The translations under genes and the position numbers were made by a program. The notes under the pieces were generated by a model. It did no database searches. It was given only the letters and a program-made list of their open reading frames with translations, and was not told the DNA's origin. This document shows, piece by piece, positions 55,971 to 64,000 of a DNA stretch of 64,000 nt. Numbering within the stretch: position 1 is the first letter of the stretch; each line of letters opens with the position of its first letter. This stretch comes from Pedobacter sp. W3I1 (GTDB taxonomy: Bacteria; Bacteroidota; Bacteroidia; Sphingobacteriales; Sphingobacteriaceae), in the NCBI RefSeq assembly GCF_030816015.1, contig NZ_JAUSXN010000001.1:5704001-5768000 (forward strand). Reading direction: 5' to 3'.

Positions 55971-57065
55971 TTAAAAACTAATCGCCAAACCACCTGTATA
56001 ACCTAAAAACAAAGCATGTAGGGTATTGTCTTTTCTATCCCAACTTTTCACATAGTGTTTCTGCAGGGTTTTTCCTTCTTCGGTATTGGTTGATACAAAA
56101 TTGAACGACGGACCCGCAAATATTTCTAAATTTTGGCCTATCCGAAGTGAAGGCAATAACTGAAAGGTAGATTTGAAATAATTGCCCCGTTTAAAGTTTT
56201 GTAATGAACCCCCGGTAAGTTCTGCATTTAACCTAAAGTGTTCTGATTGAAAAAAATGGGCCCCTAAACCAGCTTCGAAAGCATAAACTTCATCTTTATT
56301 TTTAAAGTTATAGCCAGCACCAATAATACCGTATAATACTTTCCCGCCTGATCTGAATGTGGCCATGGTGGTTAAATTCTGGTTAGTGGTTAAAGCAATA
56401 CTTTTCTCCCCATTTTTAACAATATTGATAATCCCGATCGGATAATCGCTGCTATCGGCCACATTAATAAAACCGGCAAGCTGAACACCCTTTACTTTCT
56501 TTGCCACATTAATAAAACCAGCAATTTGTGATCCTTTTACATCGCCCGCTTTATTCATAAAACCTCCAACCTGCACGGCAGAAACATTTTTCGAAGTCCA
56601 GTTCATAAAACCAGCTACCTGGGCACCACTGTTTTCTTTTGAGATATTGGCGAAGCCAGCGATAGCAGCTCCATTTCCACCGCCATAAGTATTAATGAAA
56701 CCAGCAAACTGTGCCCCACTTGCTTTGCCCCCAATGTGGTTAGAAAAACCTGCGAACTGTGTACCGCTTGCATTTTTACGCACGATATTGGAAAGGCCTG
56801 CGAAGGAGAGTCCTTTTTCTGCTGCCGAAACGCCAACCAATGCATTTAAAGAAAATACATTGGTATCAAGCGCAGCATGGGTTCCGTTTGTACTTACGGG
56901 GTATACCAAACCAATGTTTACTTTATTTTTTTTGCTTTCCTGCGCAAAACCATTTAAACCTGCACTTAAGAGTATAGCTAAACCTAATGCTTTAACACCA
57001 GGTACTTTTTTGAAATTGATGTTTGCTGTAAAGCTGTTTTTAATTTTTGTCGAAGTTATATTCAT
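55971..57065 (-). CDS. Surface-repeat (LA_2272-like) outer-membrane protein
   Basis: 364 residues. A signal region (about 1-42, with the hydrophobic stretch GLAILLSAGLNGFAQ) is followed from about 78 to 215 by seven or eight repeats of the type x-x-F-A-G-F-x-N (TQFAGFSNHIGG, AQVAGFMNWTSK, VQLAGFINVADS), the same plan as in the 578-residue protein of this locus, and by a C-terminal barrel-like part (GIIGAGYNFKN, FAGPSFNF, TGGLAISF). It lacks the STN and CarboxypepD domains. It is read in the same direction as the sigma-FecR-STN genes, and is the likely structural partner or paralogue of the STN protein. Confidence 0.85.
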   Translation of the reverse strand: MNITSTKIKNSFTANINFKKVPGVKALGLAILLSAGLNGFAQESKKNKVNIGLVYPVSTNGTHAALDTNVFSLNALVGVSAAEKGLSFAGLSNIVRKNASGTQFAGFSNHIGGKASGAQFAGFINTYGGGNGAAIAGFANISKENSGAQVAGFMNWTSKNVSAVQVGGFMNKAGDVKGSQIAGFINVAKKVKGVQLAGFINVADSSDYPIGIINIVKNGEKSIALTTNQNLTTMATFRSGGKVLYGIIGAGYNFKNKDEVYAFEAGLGAHFFQSEHFRLNAELTGGSLQNFKRGNYFKSTFQLLPSLRIGQNLEIFAGPSFNFVSTNTEEGKTLQKHYVKSWDRKDNTLHALFLGYTGGLAISF

Positions 57066-57554
57066 TTCCGTCTAATTTTAAAATGAGACAACAAATACAA
57101 CACTTACCCCTACGTGCAGCAAAAAAATATTTCTTTGCTCGCCAATACCTTCACCGATATTACATTATACCAGCGTAAACCCAAATAAAAGAGTCTGTAA
57201 TCATACATATAGAATTGTCATCCTGAGGAACAATTTATTTCATAAAAATCAATATAAATAACATGAGGTTTTAAGGGGTAAATCTCCTCAGATTATCGTC
57301 ATTGCGAGAAGGCTTTTTCAGCCGACGAAGCAATCTTTATAGCAGGATCACTAGCAGGAAAGATTGCTTCGTCGTTCCTCCTCGCAATGACGATCCTTCT
57401 ATTGGATTCTGTCATTGATAGAGGTTAGAATTTTTCAAATACAATGGAGGGTCGATGAAAGATTCGTAAATAAATACAAAACGCTTATTATCAGTCAAAT
57501 AAAATATCTATCATTGATAGCGTAGTCGAAGGGCTATTACAATGATCATCTTTT
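57066..57554. other. Intergenic region with repeats
   Basis: 489 bp between the repeat-protein gene and kdpD. It holds half of a family B element (57189-57226), an inverted copy of the motif found at 50551 (57229-57256), a family A palindrome (57295-57394) and a fragment GTCATTGATAGCG at 57509-57530. No gene. Confidence 0.6.
57295..57394. repeat. Family A palindromic repeat
   Basis: Begins ATCGTCATTGCGAGAAGG and ends CTCGCAATGACGAT; inner arms GACGAAGCAATCTT and AAGATTGCTTCGTC. Same core as 39068-39178. It lies downstream of kdpD and may act as its 3'-end hairpin. Confidence 0.85.
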
Positions 57555-58685
57555 TTAAGAGAGAATAACCAGATCGATATCTTTCACCGCCAGATTCTTC
57601 AGTAAGCCATTAAAAACCGCAGTACGCAGGATGACCTGAAAAATATTAAGATGGGGTTTGCCTATACAAATGGTGGTAATTTCTTTTTCATTTGCAATAT
57701 CAATGATGGTTTTGGTTATGGCATTACTTTTTACTTTAATCACTTCAGCCCCAAGTTCGGTAGCCAGTTTAAAATGATTAATCAGATGGCGTTGTTTATC
57801 AAGTTTAATGCGTTCCATGCTTTCACTATCACGCTGCACATACAGTACAATCCATGGCGATCGGTAATAGGAAGCCAGTCTTGCTGTTTTCCGGATCACT
57901 ACCCCTGCGGTTTCAGCATTAGAAGAAATACAGGCTAAAAAACGTTCGGGCCGGAGTTTAATGGATTTTGGAATTTCGGTCTGGATTTTCCGCTCTACCT
58001 GGTGCACCACCTCTTTAAGCACCAGTTCGCGCAATTGAAGGATTTTATCAGATTGAAAAAAATTGGCCAGTGCCTTTTCGATTTTTGATTGATCGTAAAT
58101 TTTGCCTTCTTTAAGGCGGGTAACCAATTCGTCAGCGGTAAGATCAATATTGACGATTTCATCGGCAATCTCCAGTATCTTATCAGGGATACGTTCCGTA
58201 ACCACTATACCCGTAATTTGCTCAATTTCCTCATTAATGCTTTCCAGGTGCTGGATATTTACGGCGGAGATGACACTAATCCCTGCCTCAAGCAAGTCGA
58301 AAACATCCTGCCAGCGTTTAGTGTTTTTGCTGCCTTCGGCATTGGTATGGGCAAGTTCATCTACAATAACAATCTCTGGATGGCGGTTCATGATCCCCTT
58401 GAGGTCCATTTCCTCGATTTCTTTGCCCCGATAAAAGATTTTTCGTCGAGGAATAATTGGAAGACCTGCAACAAGTGCTTCTGTTTCCGCTCTTTTATGG
58501 GTTTCAACATAGCCGATGCAAATGTCTACACCATTTCGCAACAAGGCATGCGATTCCTGGAGCATCCGGTAAGTTTTACCCACACCAGCACTCATGCCAA
58601 TATAGATCTTGAGCTTTCCGCGTCTGGATTTTTTAACCAAATCTAAAAAGTGCCTGACTGATTCTTCTTTTTGTTCTTCTTCCAT
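57555..58685 (-). CDS. kdpD: KdpD, short form with KdpD and USP domains only
   Basis: 376 residues. The Walker A motif is GMSAGVGKTYR (about 31-41), Walker B VIVDELAHTN, followed by the KdpD domain phrase LLEAGISVISAVNIQHLES and a universal-stress-protein-like domain (about 250-376, RFLACISSNAETAGVVIRKTARLAS). The membrane, GAF and histidine-kinase parts of proteobacterial KdpD (about 890 residues) are absent. Short KdpD proteins are normal in Bacteroidota, where a separate kinase may follow, but no kinase or KdpE gene follows here. It probably senses K+ or c-di-AMP-like ligands for the Kdp pump. Confidence 0.92.
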   Translation of the reverse strand: MEEEQKEESVRHFLDLVKKSRRGKLKIYIGMSAGVGKTYRMLQESHALLRNGVDICIGYVETHKRAETEALVAGLPIIPRRKIFYRGKEIEEMDLKGIMNRHPEIVIVDELAHTNAEGSKNTKRWQDVFDLLEAGISVISAVNIQHLESINEEIEQITGIVVTERIPDKILEIADEIVNIDLTADELVTRLKEGKIYDQSKIEKALANFFQSDKILQLRELVLKEVVHQVERKIQTEIPKSIKLRPERFLACISSNAETAGVVIRKTARLASYYRSPWIVLYVQRDSESMERIKLDKQRHLINHFKLATELGAEVIKVKSNAITKTIIDIANEKEITTICIGKPHLNIFQVILRTAVFNGLLKNLAVKDIDLVILS

Positions 58686-58798
58686 GATCTTTTATGTTCC
58701 CAATATAGCCAGAAACAGGCTGAACAAGATTTCTATGTAAGGATGCATTGTTTTTTATTAAAGAGCTGTCTTAAAAGTTATTTCATTTCTAAAATGGT

Positions 58799-58879
58799 CG
58801 TCATCTCGACTGAAGCGCAGTGCAATGGAGAGATCTATAATAGATTTCTCGACTACGCGGTGCTCCGCTCGAAATGACG
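58799..58879. repeat. Family C palindromic repeat between porin and kdpD
   Basis: CGTCATCTCGACTG at the left and a diverged CGCTCGAAATGACG at the right, with AGAGATCT and AGATTTCTC inner arms. It occupies most of the kdpD-porin gap. Confidence 0.75.
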
Positions 58880-58891
58880 AACTGACTCTTA

Positions 58892-59962
58892 TTAAAACGA
58901 TACTGCTATACTGGCCGTAAGCGTTGCATTGGCATTTACCGCTGCCGCATCTCTTGCAAAAACTTGGTCCTTGCTATCGTAAGCTTTCCCTTCCAGGCGG
59001 ATAACCGCATTGGATATTGGCGCATAATCAAGGTTTAACGAATAGCCCTTTGTTTTGAAGCCATTTGGAGTTCCTGTTGCAATAAAAATTCCGTTTTTAT
59101 CTTCATAATATTCGAACCTTCCGGCAACAGCCCATTTCGGCGCAAATTTGTATTGAACGATGGCTACAGGTGAGATTACCTCGTTTTTATCTTTACTGCC
59201 TTTTTGTTTCTGTTGAGTTCCATAATCAAATCCAACGGTCACACCAAATTTATCGGTAAGCTGAAAGATACCGTAAACATTATGATAAAATCTGTTTACC
59301 CTAACCGAATCAACACCTTCAGTTCCAAGATAGTTGCTGTAATTCACCGTGATTTTATCAGTCGGTTTCCAACTGAGTTGCAGTCCGCCGGCAGGCTTAT
59401 CATTTCCGTTCTGGCGGCTAATGCGCTGCCATCCGTTCAGGTAAAGTGCGGTGGCGGTAAATTTACCATCTTGGGTACCATAAGTAATTTTTGCACCCGA
59501 CTCGTAATAAGGTGTATTCTCCGATGAGATATTTCTGGTGAGTACCCAACAGTCTTTTGAAACCGCACCTTCGAAACCGATATGCGAAGAAAAGATTCCG
59601 GCATCCACCCAAAGGTTTTCCGATTTGGATAATTTTACCCCAGCATTGGCCTCGAAGATATTTTTTAATACACCAGGCTCGGCCGCAAGGTTTGCATTGG
59701 CATAAGTTCCGGCCATTACCGCTAAGTTTGCACGGATATTCCCACTATCGTACGCCGCTTTAATAAAACCAAGGTTCAGGTTCACCTCGTTTGCACGGTT
59801 ATGAGAATAAATAAAACCCGGACGATTATGGTCGGCTGGTTTGTTAAAATCGTATCCATAATAGGCTTCAAGGTAACCGCTTACTTTAATTTTTGGTTCA
59901 TCCTGTGCTTTTGCAAAGAATCCTGTAATAAGTGTAGCGGCAAGTAATAGTAATTTTTTCAT
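58892..59962 (-). CDS. Kdp-associated outer-membrane porin (BBP2/OmpL-like)
   Basis: 356 residues. A signal peptide (1-19, ending AKAQ) precedes an even pattern of amphipathic strands typical of a 16-strand type porin: IKVSGYLEAYYGYDFN, NEVNLNLGFIKAAYD, GLQLSWKPTDKITVNYSNYLG, and a C-terminal ASIAVSF. It matches the putative beta-barrel porin-2 family. Gene order kdpC-porin-kdpD in one direction suggests it admits K+ or acts with the pump; the pairing is known from other Bacteroidota kdp loci. Confidence 0.88.
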   Translation of the reverse strand: MKKLLLLAATLITGFFAKAQDEPKIKVSGYLEAYYGYDFNKPADHNRPGFIYSHNRANEVNLNLGFIKAAYDSGNIRANLAVMAGTYANANLAAEPGVLKNIFEANAGVKLSKSENLWVDAGIFSSHIGFEGAVSKDCWVLTRNISSENTPYYESGAKITYGTQDGKFTATALYLNGWQRISRQNGNDKPAGGLQLSWKPTDKITVNYSNYLGTEGVDSVRVNRFYHNVYGIFQLTDKFGVTVGFDYGTQQKQKGSKDKNEVISPVAIVQYKFAPKWAVAGRFEYYEDKNGIFIATGTPNGFKTKGYSLNLDYAPISNAVIRLEGKAYDSKDQVFARDAAAVNANATLTASIAVSF

Positions 59963-60016
59963 CTGTATTCTATTTATTTTTATCTGATTGTTTTATTGGG
60001 TATGGTATAGCTTATT

Positions 60017-60098
60017 CGTCATCTCGACTGTAACGCAGTGGAATGGAGAGATCTTTAAACTGGTTTAATTAGATCTCTCCACTACGGTCGAGATGACG
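60017..60098. repeat. Family C palindromic repeat between kdpC and porin
   Basis: CGTCATCTCGACTG and CGGTCGAGATGACG arms, with GGAGAGATCTTTAAA and AGATCTCTCC inside. It fills the junction of kdpC and the porin gene. Confidence 0.85.
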
Positions 60099-60119
60099 AT
60101 TTCTCCCTAAAACCCCTAA

Positions 60120-60680
60120 TTAAAGCTCATCAAGGGCAAGGTTTAATTTCAGCACATTTACCGATGAAGGGCCAAAAACACCCATAAATGGTTTGAGGGT
60201 ATTCATGGCAATAAGTTCTTTCACCTTTTTCTCATCTATCTTTCTGGCTTTTGCTACCCTTTGAATCTGAATCGCGGCGCCTTGCTCAGAAATATTGGGG
60301 TCAAGTCCACTTCCTGATGCGGTAACCATATCGGCAGGGATATCTGATTTTTTAATCCCCGGATTGTATTTTAATAAAGTATCAATACGCGACTGTACCT
60401 CTTTTAAATAATCAGGATTAGATGGGCCTTTGTTAGAACCTGCGGAACCCGCTGCATTGTAAGCAACCGCCGATGGTCTTCCCCAGAAATATTCTGGTTT
60501 GGTAAAAGATTGGCCCAGCAAGGCATACCCCACTGTTTTACCATTTTTAGTGACTTTTTCTCCTCCACCGTTTCCTTTAGACATTTTGCCGATAAAGGCC
60601 ACAGTGATTGGATATACTACGCATAACAGTACCAATAGGACTAAGGTTAAGCGGATAGATTGAATGATATACTTTTTCAT
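60120..60680 (-). CDS. kdpC: KdpC, stabilising subunit of the K+ pump
   Basis: 186 residues from ATG 60680 (MKKYIIQSIRLTLVLL). The open frame continues upstream but only through a palindromic repeat (60704-60765), so the extension is rejected. One membrane helix (about 8-30, LRLTLVLLVLLCVVYPI-like) is followed by the family phrases GYALLGQSFTKPEYFWGRPSA, TASGSGLDPNIS and GAAIQIQRVAKAR. It binds the KdpFABC complex at the periplasmic side and is needed for K+ affinity. Confidence 0.95.
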   Translation of the reverse strand: MKKYIIQSIRLTLVLLVLLCVVYPITVAFIGKMSKGNGGGEKVTKNGKTVGYALLGQSFTKPEYFWGRPSAVAYNAAGSAGSNKGPSNPDYLKEVQSRIDTLLKYNPGIKKSDIPADMVTASGSGLDPNISEQGAAIQIQRVAKARKIDEKKVKELIAMNTLKPFMGVFGPSSVNVLKLNLALDEL

Positions 60681-60703
60681 GATGATATTTTTATTTTTCT
60701 TTG

Positions 60704-60765
60704 CTGTCATCCTGAGCCTGTCGAAGGACTTTTGTTGCTGCGTTTCGACGGGCTCAACGTGACAG
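60704..60765. repeat. Family B palindromic repeat between kdpB and kdpC
   Basis: GCTGTCATCCTGAGCCTGTC at the left and TTTCGACGGGCTCAACGTGACAG at the right form the stem, the last read here from 60743 to 60765. It takes up the whole space between the kdpB stop and kdpC start. Confidence 0.8.
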
Positions 60766-60771
60766 ATTCTT

Positions 60772-62799
60772 TTACACAAATAAACCGACCAATAAATCGA
60801 TAATTTTAATGCCTATAAATGGAGCAACTACCCCGCCTATACCATATATAAACAGGTTTCTCCGTAATAAAGCTGTTGCGCCGATAGGTTTATAAGCCAC
60901 ACCTTTTAATGCCAACGGGATCAGGATAGGGATAATGATGGCGTTAAAAATCACAGCCGACATGATGGCGGATTCTGGTGAATGTAGTCCCATAATGTTT
61001 AAACTCTGCAAGGCAGGGATTGAAGCGATAAACAATGCAGGAACGATGGCGAAATACTTGGCCACATCATTCGCGATGGAGAAAGTGGTTAATGTACCAC
61101 GGGTAATCAGCAGTTGTTTACCAATTTCTACGATCTCGATTAGTTTAGTAGGGTCGTTATCCAAATCGACCATATTACCGGCCTCTTTTGCCGCTTGTGT
61201 TCCACTGTTCATGGCTACACCAACATCGGCCTGAGCCAGGGCAGGTGCATCATTAGTACCATCACCCATCATGGCTACCAGTTTGCCAAGGGTCTGCTCA
61301 TCTTTAATGTAATTCATTTTATCCTCGGGTTTGGCCTCTGCAATAAAATCGTCAACACCAGCTTTCTCAGCAATATATTTAGCGGTTAACGGATTATCTC
61401 CTGTAACCATCACCGTTTTCACACCCATTTTCCTTAAACGTTCGAAACGTTCGCTGATTCCGGGTTTAATAATATCCTGTAACTCGATTACTCCTAGTGC
61501 TTTCTCATTTTCAGATACCACTAGCGGTGTTCCTCCGTTAGTAGCGATAGCCTTTACATGGTTTTCGATATCATTAGGAAAAATATTTCCAGCTTTTTCA
61601 ACAATATTCCGGATCGAATCGAAAGCACCTTTTCTAATCCTTCTCCCTTCGGCTGTATCTAATCCACTTGAACGGGTTTCGGCGGTAAATTTGATGAACG
61701 TAGATCCTTCTGGTGTTCCAGTAGATCTGATGCCTTGCTCAGCAGCTAACTCAATGATCGATTTTCCTTCCGGGGTTTCATCAGCCAGTGAACTCAGCAC
61801 GCAGGCATCGGTAAAAACTTTAATGTTTATACCTGCAGTTGGATAAAAATTGGTGGCTTTACGGTTACCAATAGTAATTGTTCCGGTTTTATCTAAAAGC
61901 AGTACATCAATGTCGCCTGCAGTTTCTACGGCTTTACCCGATTTGGTAATTACATTGGCTCTTAATGCTCTGTCCATTCCGGCAATACCGATGGCAGATA
62001 AAAGTCCGCCGATGGTGGTTGGAATTAAACATACAAAAAGGGAGATTAATGCCGCAATGGTAATCGGTGTATGAGCATAATCGGCAAAAGGTTTCAACGT
62101 TACACACACAATGATAAATACCAAGGTAAAACTGGCCAGTAAAATGGTTAAGGCAATTTCGTTTGGTGTTTTCTGACGTGATGCACCTTCAACCAGAGCA
62201 ATCATCTTATCTAAAAAACTTTCCCCAGGGGCAGTGCTCACCTGAACTTTAATTTCATCAGATAAAACTTTTGTACCACCGGTTACCGAAGATTTATCAC
62301 CTCCCGACTCGCGAATTACCGGGGCAGATTCTCCAGTGATGGCCGATTCATCGATAGTGGCAATACCTTCGATAATCTCTCCGTCAGTTGGAATGGTATC
62401 ACCTGTTTCGCAAACAAAAACATCTCCTTTTTTCAACTGGTTGGACGAACGGATTTCGATGGTTCCGTTTGCCAATAGCACTTTGGCTGGTGTTTCTTCT
62501 CTTGTTTTACGAAGACTATCGGCCTGTGCCTTACCTCTTGCCTCTGCGATGGCCTCGGCGAAGTTGGCAAACAGCACGGTAAGCAATAAGACTAAAAAGA
62601 TGAAGAAATTGTATAAAGGTGATCCTTGTCCGCTATGGCTGAAAGAATATACGGTAACATAAGCCATTACAAGTGTCCCTATTTCTACAGTAAACATGAC
62701 CGGGTTACGAACCATTACCCTTGGATCAAGCTTGATGAAAGATTGTTTTAGTGCGGTCTGCACCAAGGCAGGTTCGAACAATTTATTATTGGGTTTCAT
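60772..62799 (-). CDS. kdpB: KdpB, P-type ATPase subunit of the K+ pump
   Basis: 675 residues. Phosphorylation site DKTGT with Asp303; actuator loop SAITGESAPVI; hinge MVTGDNPLTAKYIAEKAGVDDFIAEAKPEDK; MMGDGTNDAPALAQADVGVAM; seven membrane helices including the opening PVMFTVEIGTLVM. It is the catalytic subunit of KdpFABC, coupling ATP hydrolysis to K+ passage through KdpA. Length and motifs are normal. Confidence 0.97.
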   Translation of the reverse strand: MKPNNKLFEPALVQTALKQSFIKLDPRVMVRNPVMFTVEIGTLVMAYVTVYSFSHSGQGSPLYNFFIFLVLLLTVLFANFAEAIAEARGKAQADSLRKTREETPAKVLLANGTIEIRSSNQLKKGDVFVCETGDTIPTDGEIIEGIATIDESAITGESAPVIRESGGDKSSVTGGTKVLSDEIKVQVSTAPGESFLDKMIALVEGASRQKTPNEIALTILLASFTLVFIIVCVTLKPFADYAHTPITIAALISLFVCLIPTTIGGLLSAIGIAGMDRALRANVITKSGKAVETAGDIDVLLLDKTGTITIGNRKATNFYPTAGINIKVFTDACVLSSLADETPEGKSIIELAAEQGIRSTGTPEGSTFIKFTAETRSSGLDTAEGRRIRKGAFDSIRNIVEKAGNIFPNDIENHVKAIATNGGTPLVVSENEKALGVIELQDIIKPGISERFERLRKMGVKTVMVTGDNPLTAKYIAEKAGVDDFIAEAKPEDKMNYIKDEQTLGKLVAMMGDGTNDAPALAQADVGVAMNSGTQAAKEAGNMVDLDNDPTKLIEIVEIGKQLLITRGTLTTFSIANDVAKYFAIVPALFIASIPALQSLNIMGLHSPESAIMSAVIFNAIIIPILIPLALKGVAYKPIGATALLRRNLFIYGIGGVVAPFIGIKIIDLLVGLFV

Positions 62800-62841
62800 T
62801 TTTTTTATTTATTATGTGATTTCACAGATTTATGGTGTGGT

Positions 62842-62929
62842 TTGTCATCCTGAGCTTGTCGAAGGACCTTTGATGAATGCATTTAGACTACTTTGTTTCG
62901 ATTTTTTATCCGAAGGCTCAATATGACAA
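62842..62929. repeat. Family B palindromic repeat between kdpA and kdpB
   Basis: TTGTCATCCTGAGCTTGTCG at the left and CGAAGGCTCAATATGACAA at the right pair imperfectly, and a short sequence unique to this copy lies in the middle. It fills most of the gap between kdpA and kdpB. Confidence 0.75.
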
Positions 62930-62936
62930 TTATCAT

Positions 62937-64000
62937 TTATTTAAGCATGGTAAAATATTCTGCCAAGGGTCCTAAAGCCAGGGCAGGGAAATAAGAAAGT
63001 GCATTTAACACGATGATTACCGCAAAAGTCATCAGGGCAAAGGTTTTGGTATCGGCTTTAAGTGTACCGGCCGATTCTGGAATGAATTTTTTGGCACCTA
63101 ATAATCCAGCAATGGCAACAGGCCCTATAATCGGTAAGAAACGGCCAAGGAAAATCACAATACCGGTAGATAGATTCCAGAAGATACTGTTATCGCCCAG
63201 TCCTTCAAATCCCGAACCGTTGTTGGCATTGGACGAAGTCATTTCATACAGCATCTCAGAGAAACCGTGGAAACCGGAATTATTGAGCCAGTTTTTAGGC
63301 TGCACCGCCCAGGCAGCATCGCCGTGGGAGGTAAAGATGTAACTGGCAATTGCGGTTCCGGTAAGGATCAAAAACGGGCTTAATAAAGTGATAATGGCCG
63401 CAATCTTAATCTCTCTTGCTTCTACCTTATGTCCGAGAAACTCCGGCGTTCTGCCGACCATCAATCCAGAAATAAATACGGCAACAATGAGGTAAATAAA
63501 GTAATTTAATAACCCCACGCCACAGCCTCCGTAAAAAGAGTTGATCATCATGGCCAATAATTGCCATAATCCTGTTAAAGGCATAGTACTATCGTGCATT
63601 CCGTTTACCGATCCGGTAGAAATTACGGTAGTAAGCGTACTCCAATAAGCAGTAGCTGCCGGACCGAAACGTACTTCTTTACCTTCCATCGCGCCGGTAG
63701 TTTGCGAGATACCCATTTTGGCCAGGGCCGGATTACCGCCCAATTCCGAACTTAAGGTTGGTAAAAGCAGCATAAACAAACCAATGGTCATTACACCAAA
63801 AATGGTCCATGCCAGTTTTTTCCTACGGATGAAGTAACCAAAGGCAATGATCATCGCTAAAGGAATAATCGTTTGTGCGATCATTTCCACCATGTTGGTT
63901 AAGTAGCTTGGGTTTTCGAATGGGTGAGCTGAATTGGCCCCAAAATAACCTCCGCCATTGGTGCCTAAATGTTTAATGGCAATCATTTGAGCCGCTGGTC
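62937..64000 (-). CDS. kdpA: KdpA, K+-translocating subunit, C-terminal part
   Basis: The last 354 residues; the 5' part lies beyond the right edge (the usual length is about 560). Visible are the selectivity-filter-like GTNGGGYFGANSAHPFENP, GVGLLNYFIYLIVAVFISGLMVGRTPEFLGHK, NNGSGFEGL and the terminal LGPLAEYF. It belongs to the potassium-transporter superfamily and carries the K+ path of KdpFABC. kdpB follows after 137 bp including a palindromic repeat. Confidence 0.96.
   Translation of the reverse strand, partial: PAAQMIAIKHLGTNGGGYFGANSAHPFENPSYLTNMVEMIAQTIIPLAMIIAFGYFIRRKKLAWTIFGVMTIGLFMLLLPTLSSELGGNPALAKMGISQTTGAMEGKEVRFGPAATAYWSTLTTVISTGSVNGMHDSTMPLTGLWQLLAMMINSFYGGCGVGLLNYFIYLIVAVFISGLMVGRTPEFLGHKVEAREIKIAAIITLLSPFLILTGTAIASYIFTSHGDAAWAVQPKNWLNNSGFHGFSEMLYEMTSSNANNGSGFEGLGDNSIFWNLSTGIVIFLGRFLPIIGPVAIAGLLGAKKFIPESAGTLKADTKTFALMTFAVIIVLNALSYFPALALGPLAEYFTMLK

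Noticed and set aside
60681..60779. N-terminal extension of KdpC by 33 residues
   Set aside because: The extension translates a family B palindrome; KdpC proteins begin at the membrane helix, as from 60680.

Overview
The window looks like a chromosomal piece of a Bacteroidota member of the Sphingobacteriaceae, most likely Pedobacter or a close relative. The support is two SusC/SusD loci (one under a hybrid two-component sensor, one under an ECF sigma/FecR pair), a second unusual ECF/FecR locus, several HxlR regulators, a CusA pump fused to its outer-membrane channel, the Bacteroidota form of the kdp operon with a short KdpD, AT-rich intergenic DNA and promoter-like TTG/TAnnTTTG boxes with little Shine-Dalgarno use. 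The genus is inference. No rRNA, tRNA, CRISPR array or intact transposase was seen.

Layout. 1-10.4 kb (all minus): a polysaccharide-utilisation locus of hybrid two-component sensor, SusC, SusD, DUF3823 lipoprotein and the start of a GH43 enzyme. 11-19.4 kb (minus): ECF sigma, FecR, SusC with STN domain, SusD and a secreted TPR-thioredoxin, with hairpins at two junctions. 19.8-28.1 kb: a putative zincin protease, an epoxide-hydrolase-like enzyme, then small detoxification-type genes (SDR, SnoaL-like, VOC) next to HxlR and AraC regulators; two promoters here share a 15-bp motif that probably defines an HxlR regulon. 28.1-36.6 kb: a heavy-metal RND efflux operon whose 3' tail is repeated on the far side of a 2-kb oxidoreductase island. 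36.7-41 kb: two immunity-like genes, an acyltransferase, an alpha/beta hydrolase and a repeat island. 41-46.7 kb: a two-component system co-oriented with a barrel protein and a Lys/Pro-rich secreted protein, flanked by secreted and DUF4382 proteins. 47-52.4 kb: SDR/HxlR pair, DinB-like proteins, WYL regulator, YdeI-like protein. 52.5-57.1 kb: ECF sigma, FecR-like anti-sigma and two proteins built on a 15-16-residue G-x-Q-x-A-G-x-x-N repeat, one carrying an STN domain. 57.5-64 kb: kdpA-kdpB-kdpC-porin-kdpD, with a palindromic repeat at every gene junction.

Two points matter most. First, the 52.5-57.1 kb locus is the best candidate for an undescribed system: the STN receiver domain that normally sits on a TonB-dependent transducer is here on a short surface-repeat protein with no TonB-dependent barrel. 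Second, six genes (SusC, hybrid sensor, AraC regulator, CusA, SMI1/KNR4 protein, alpha/beta hydrolase) are each broken by a single-base indel in or beside a short mononucleotide run, and each repairs to a full-length family member. This pattern suggests uncorrected sequencing errors more than six independent pseudogenes, although real loss or phase variation cannot be excluded from sequence alone.

Intergenic DNA is rich in dispersed palindromes: family A starts GTCATTGCGAG, family B GTCATCCTGAGCCTGTCGAAGG-like, family C GTCATCTCGACCG. There is also a larger element of about 600 bp bounded by perfect 21-bp inverted repeats, with a second partial copy.
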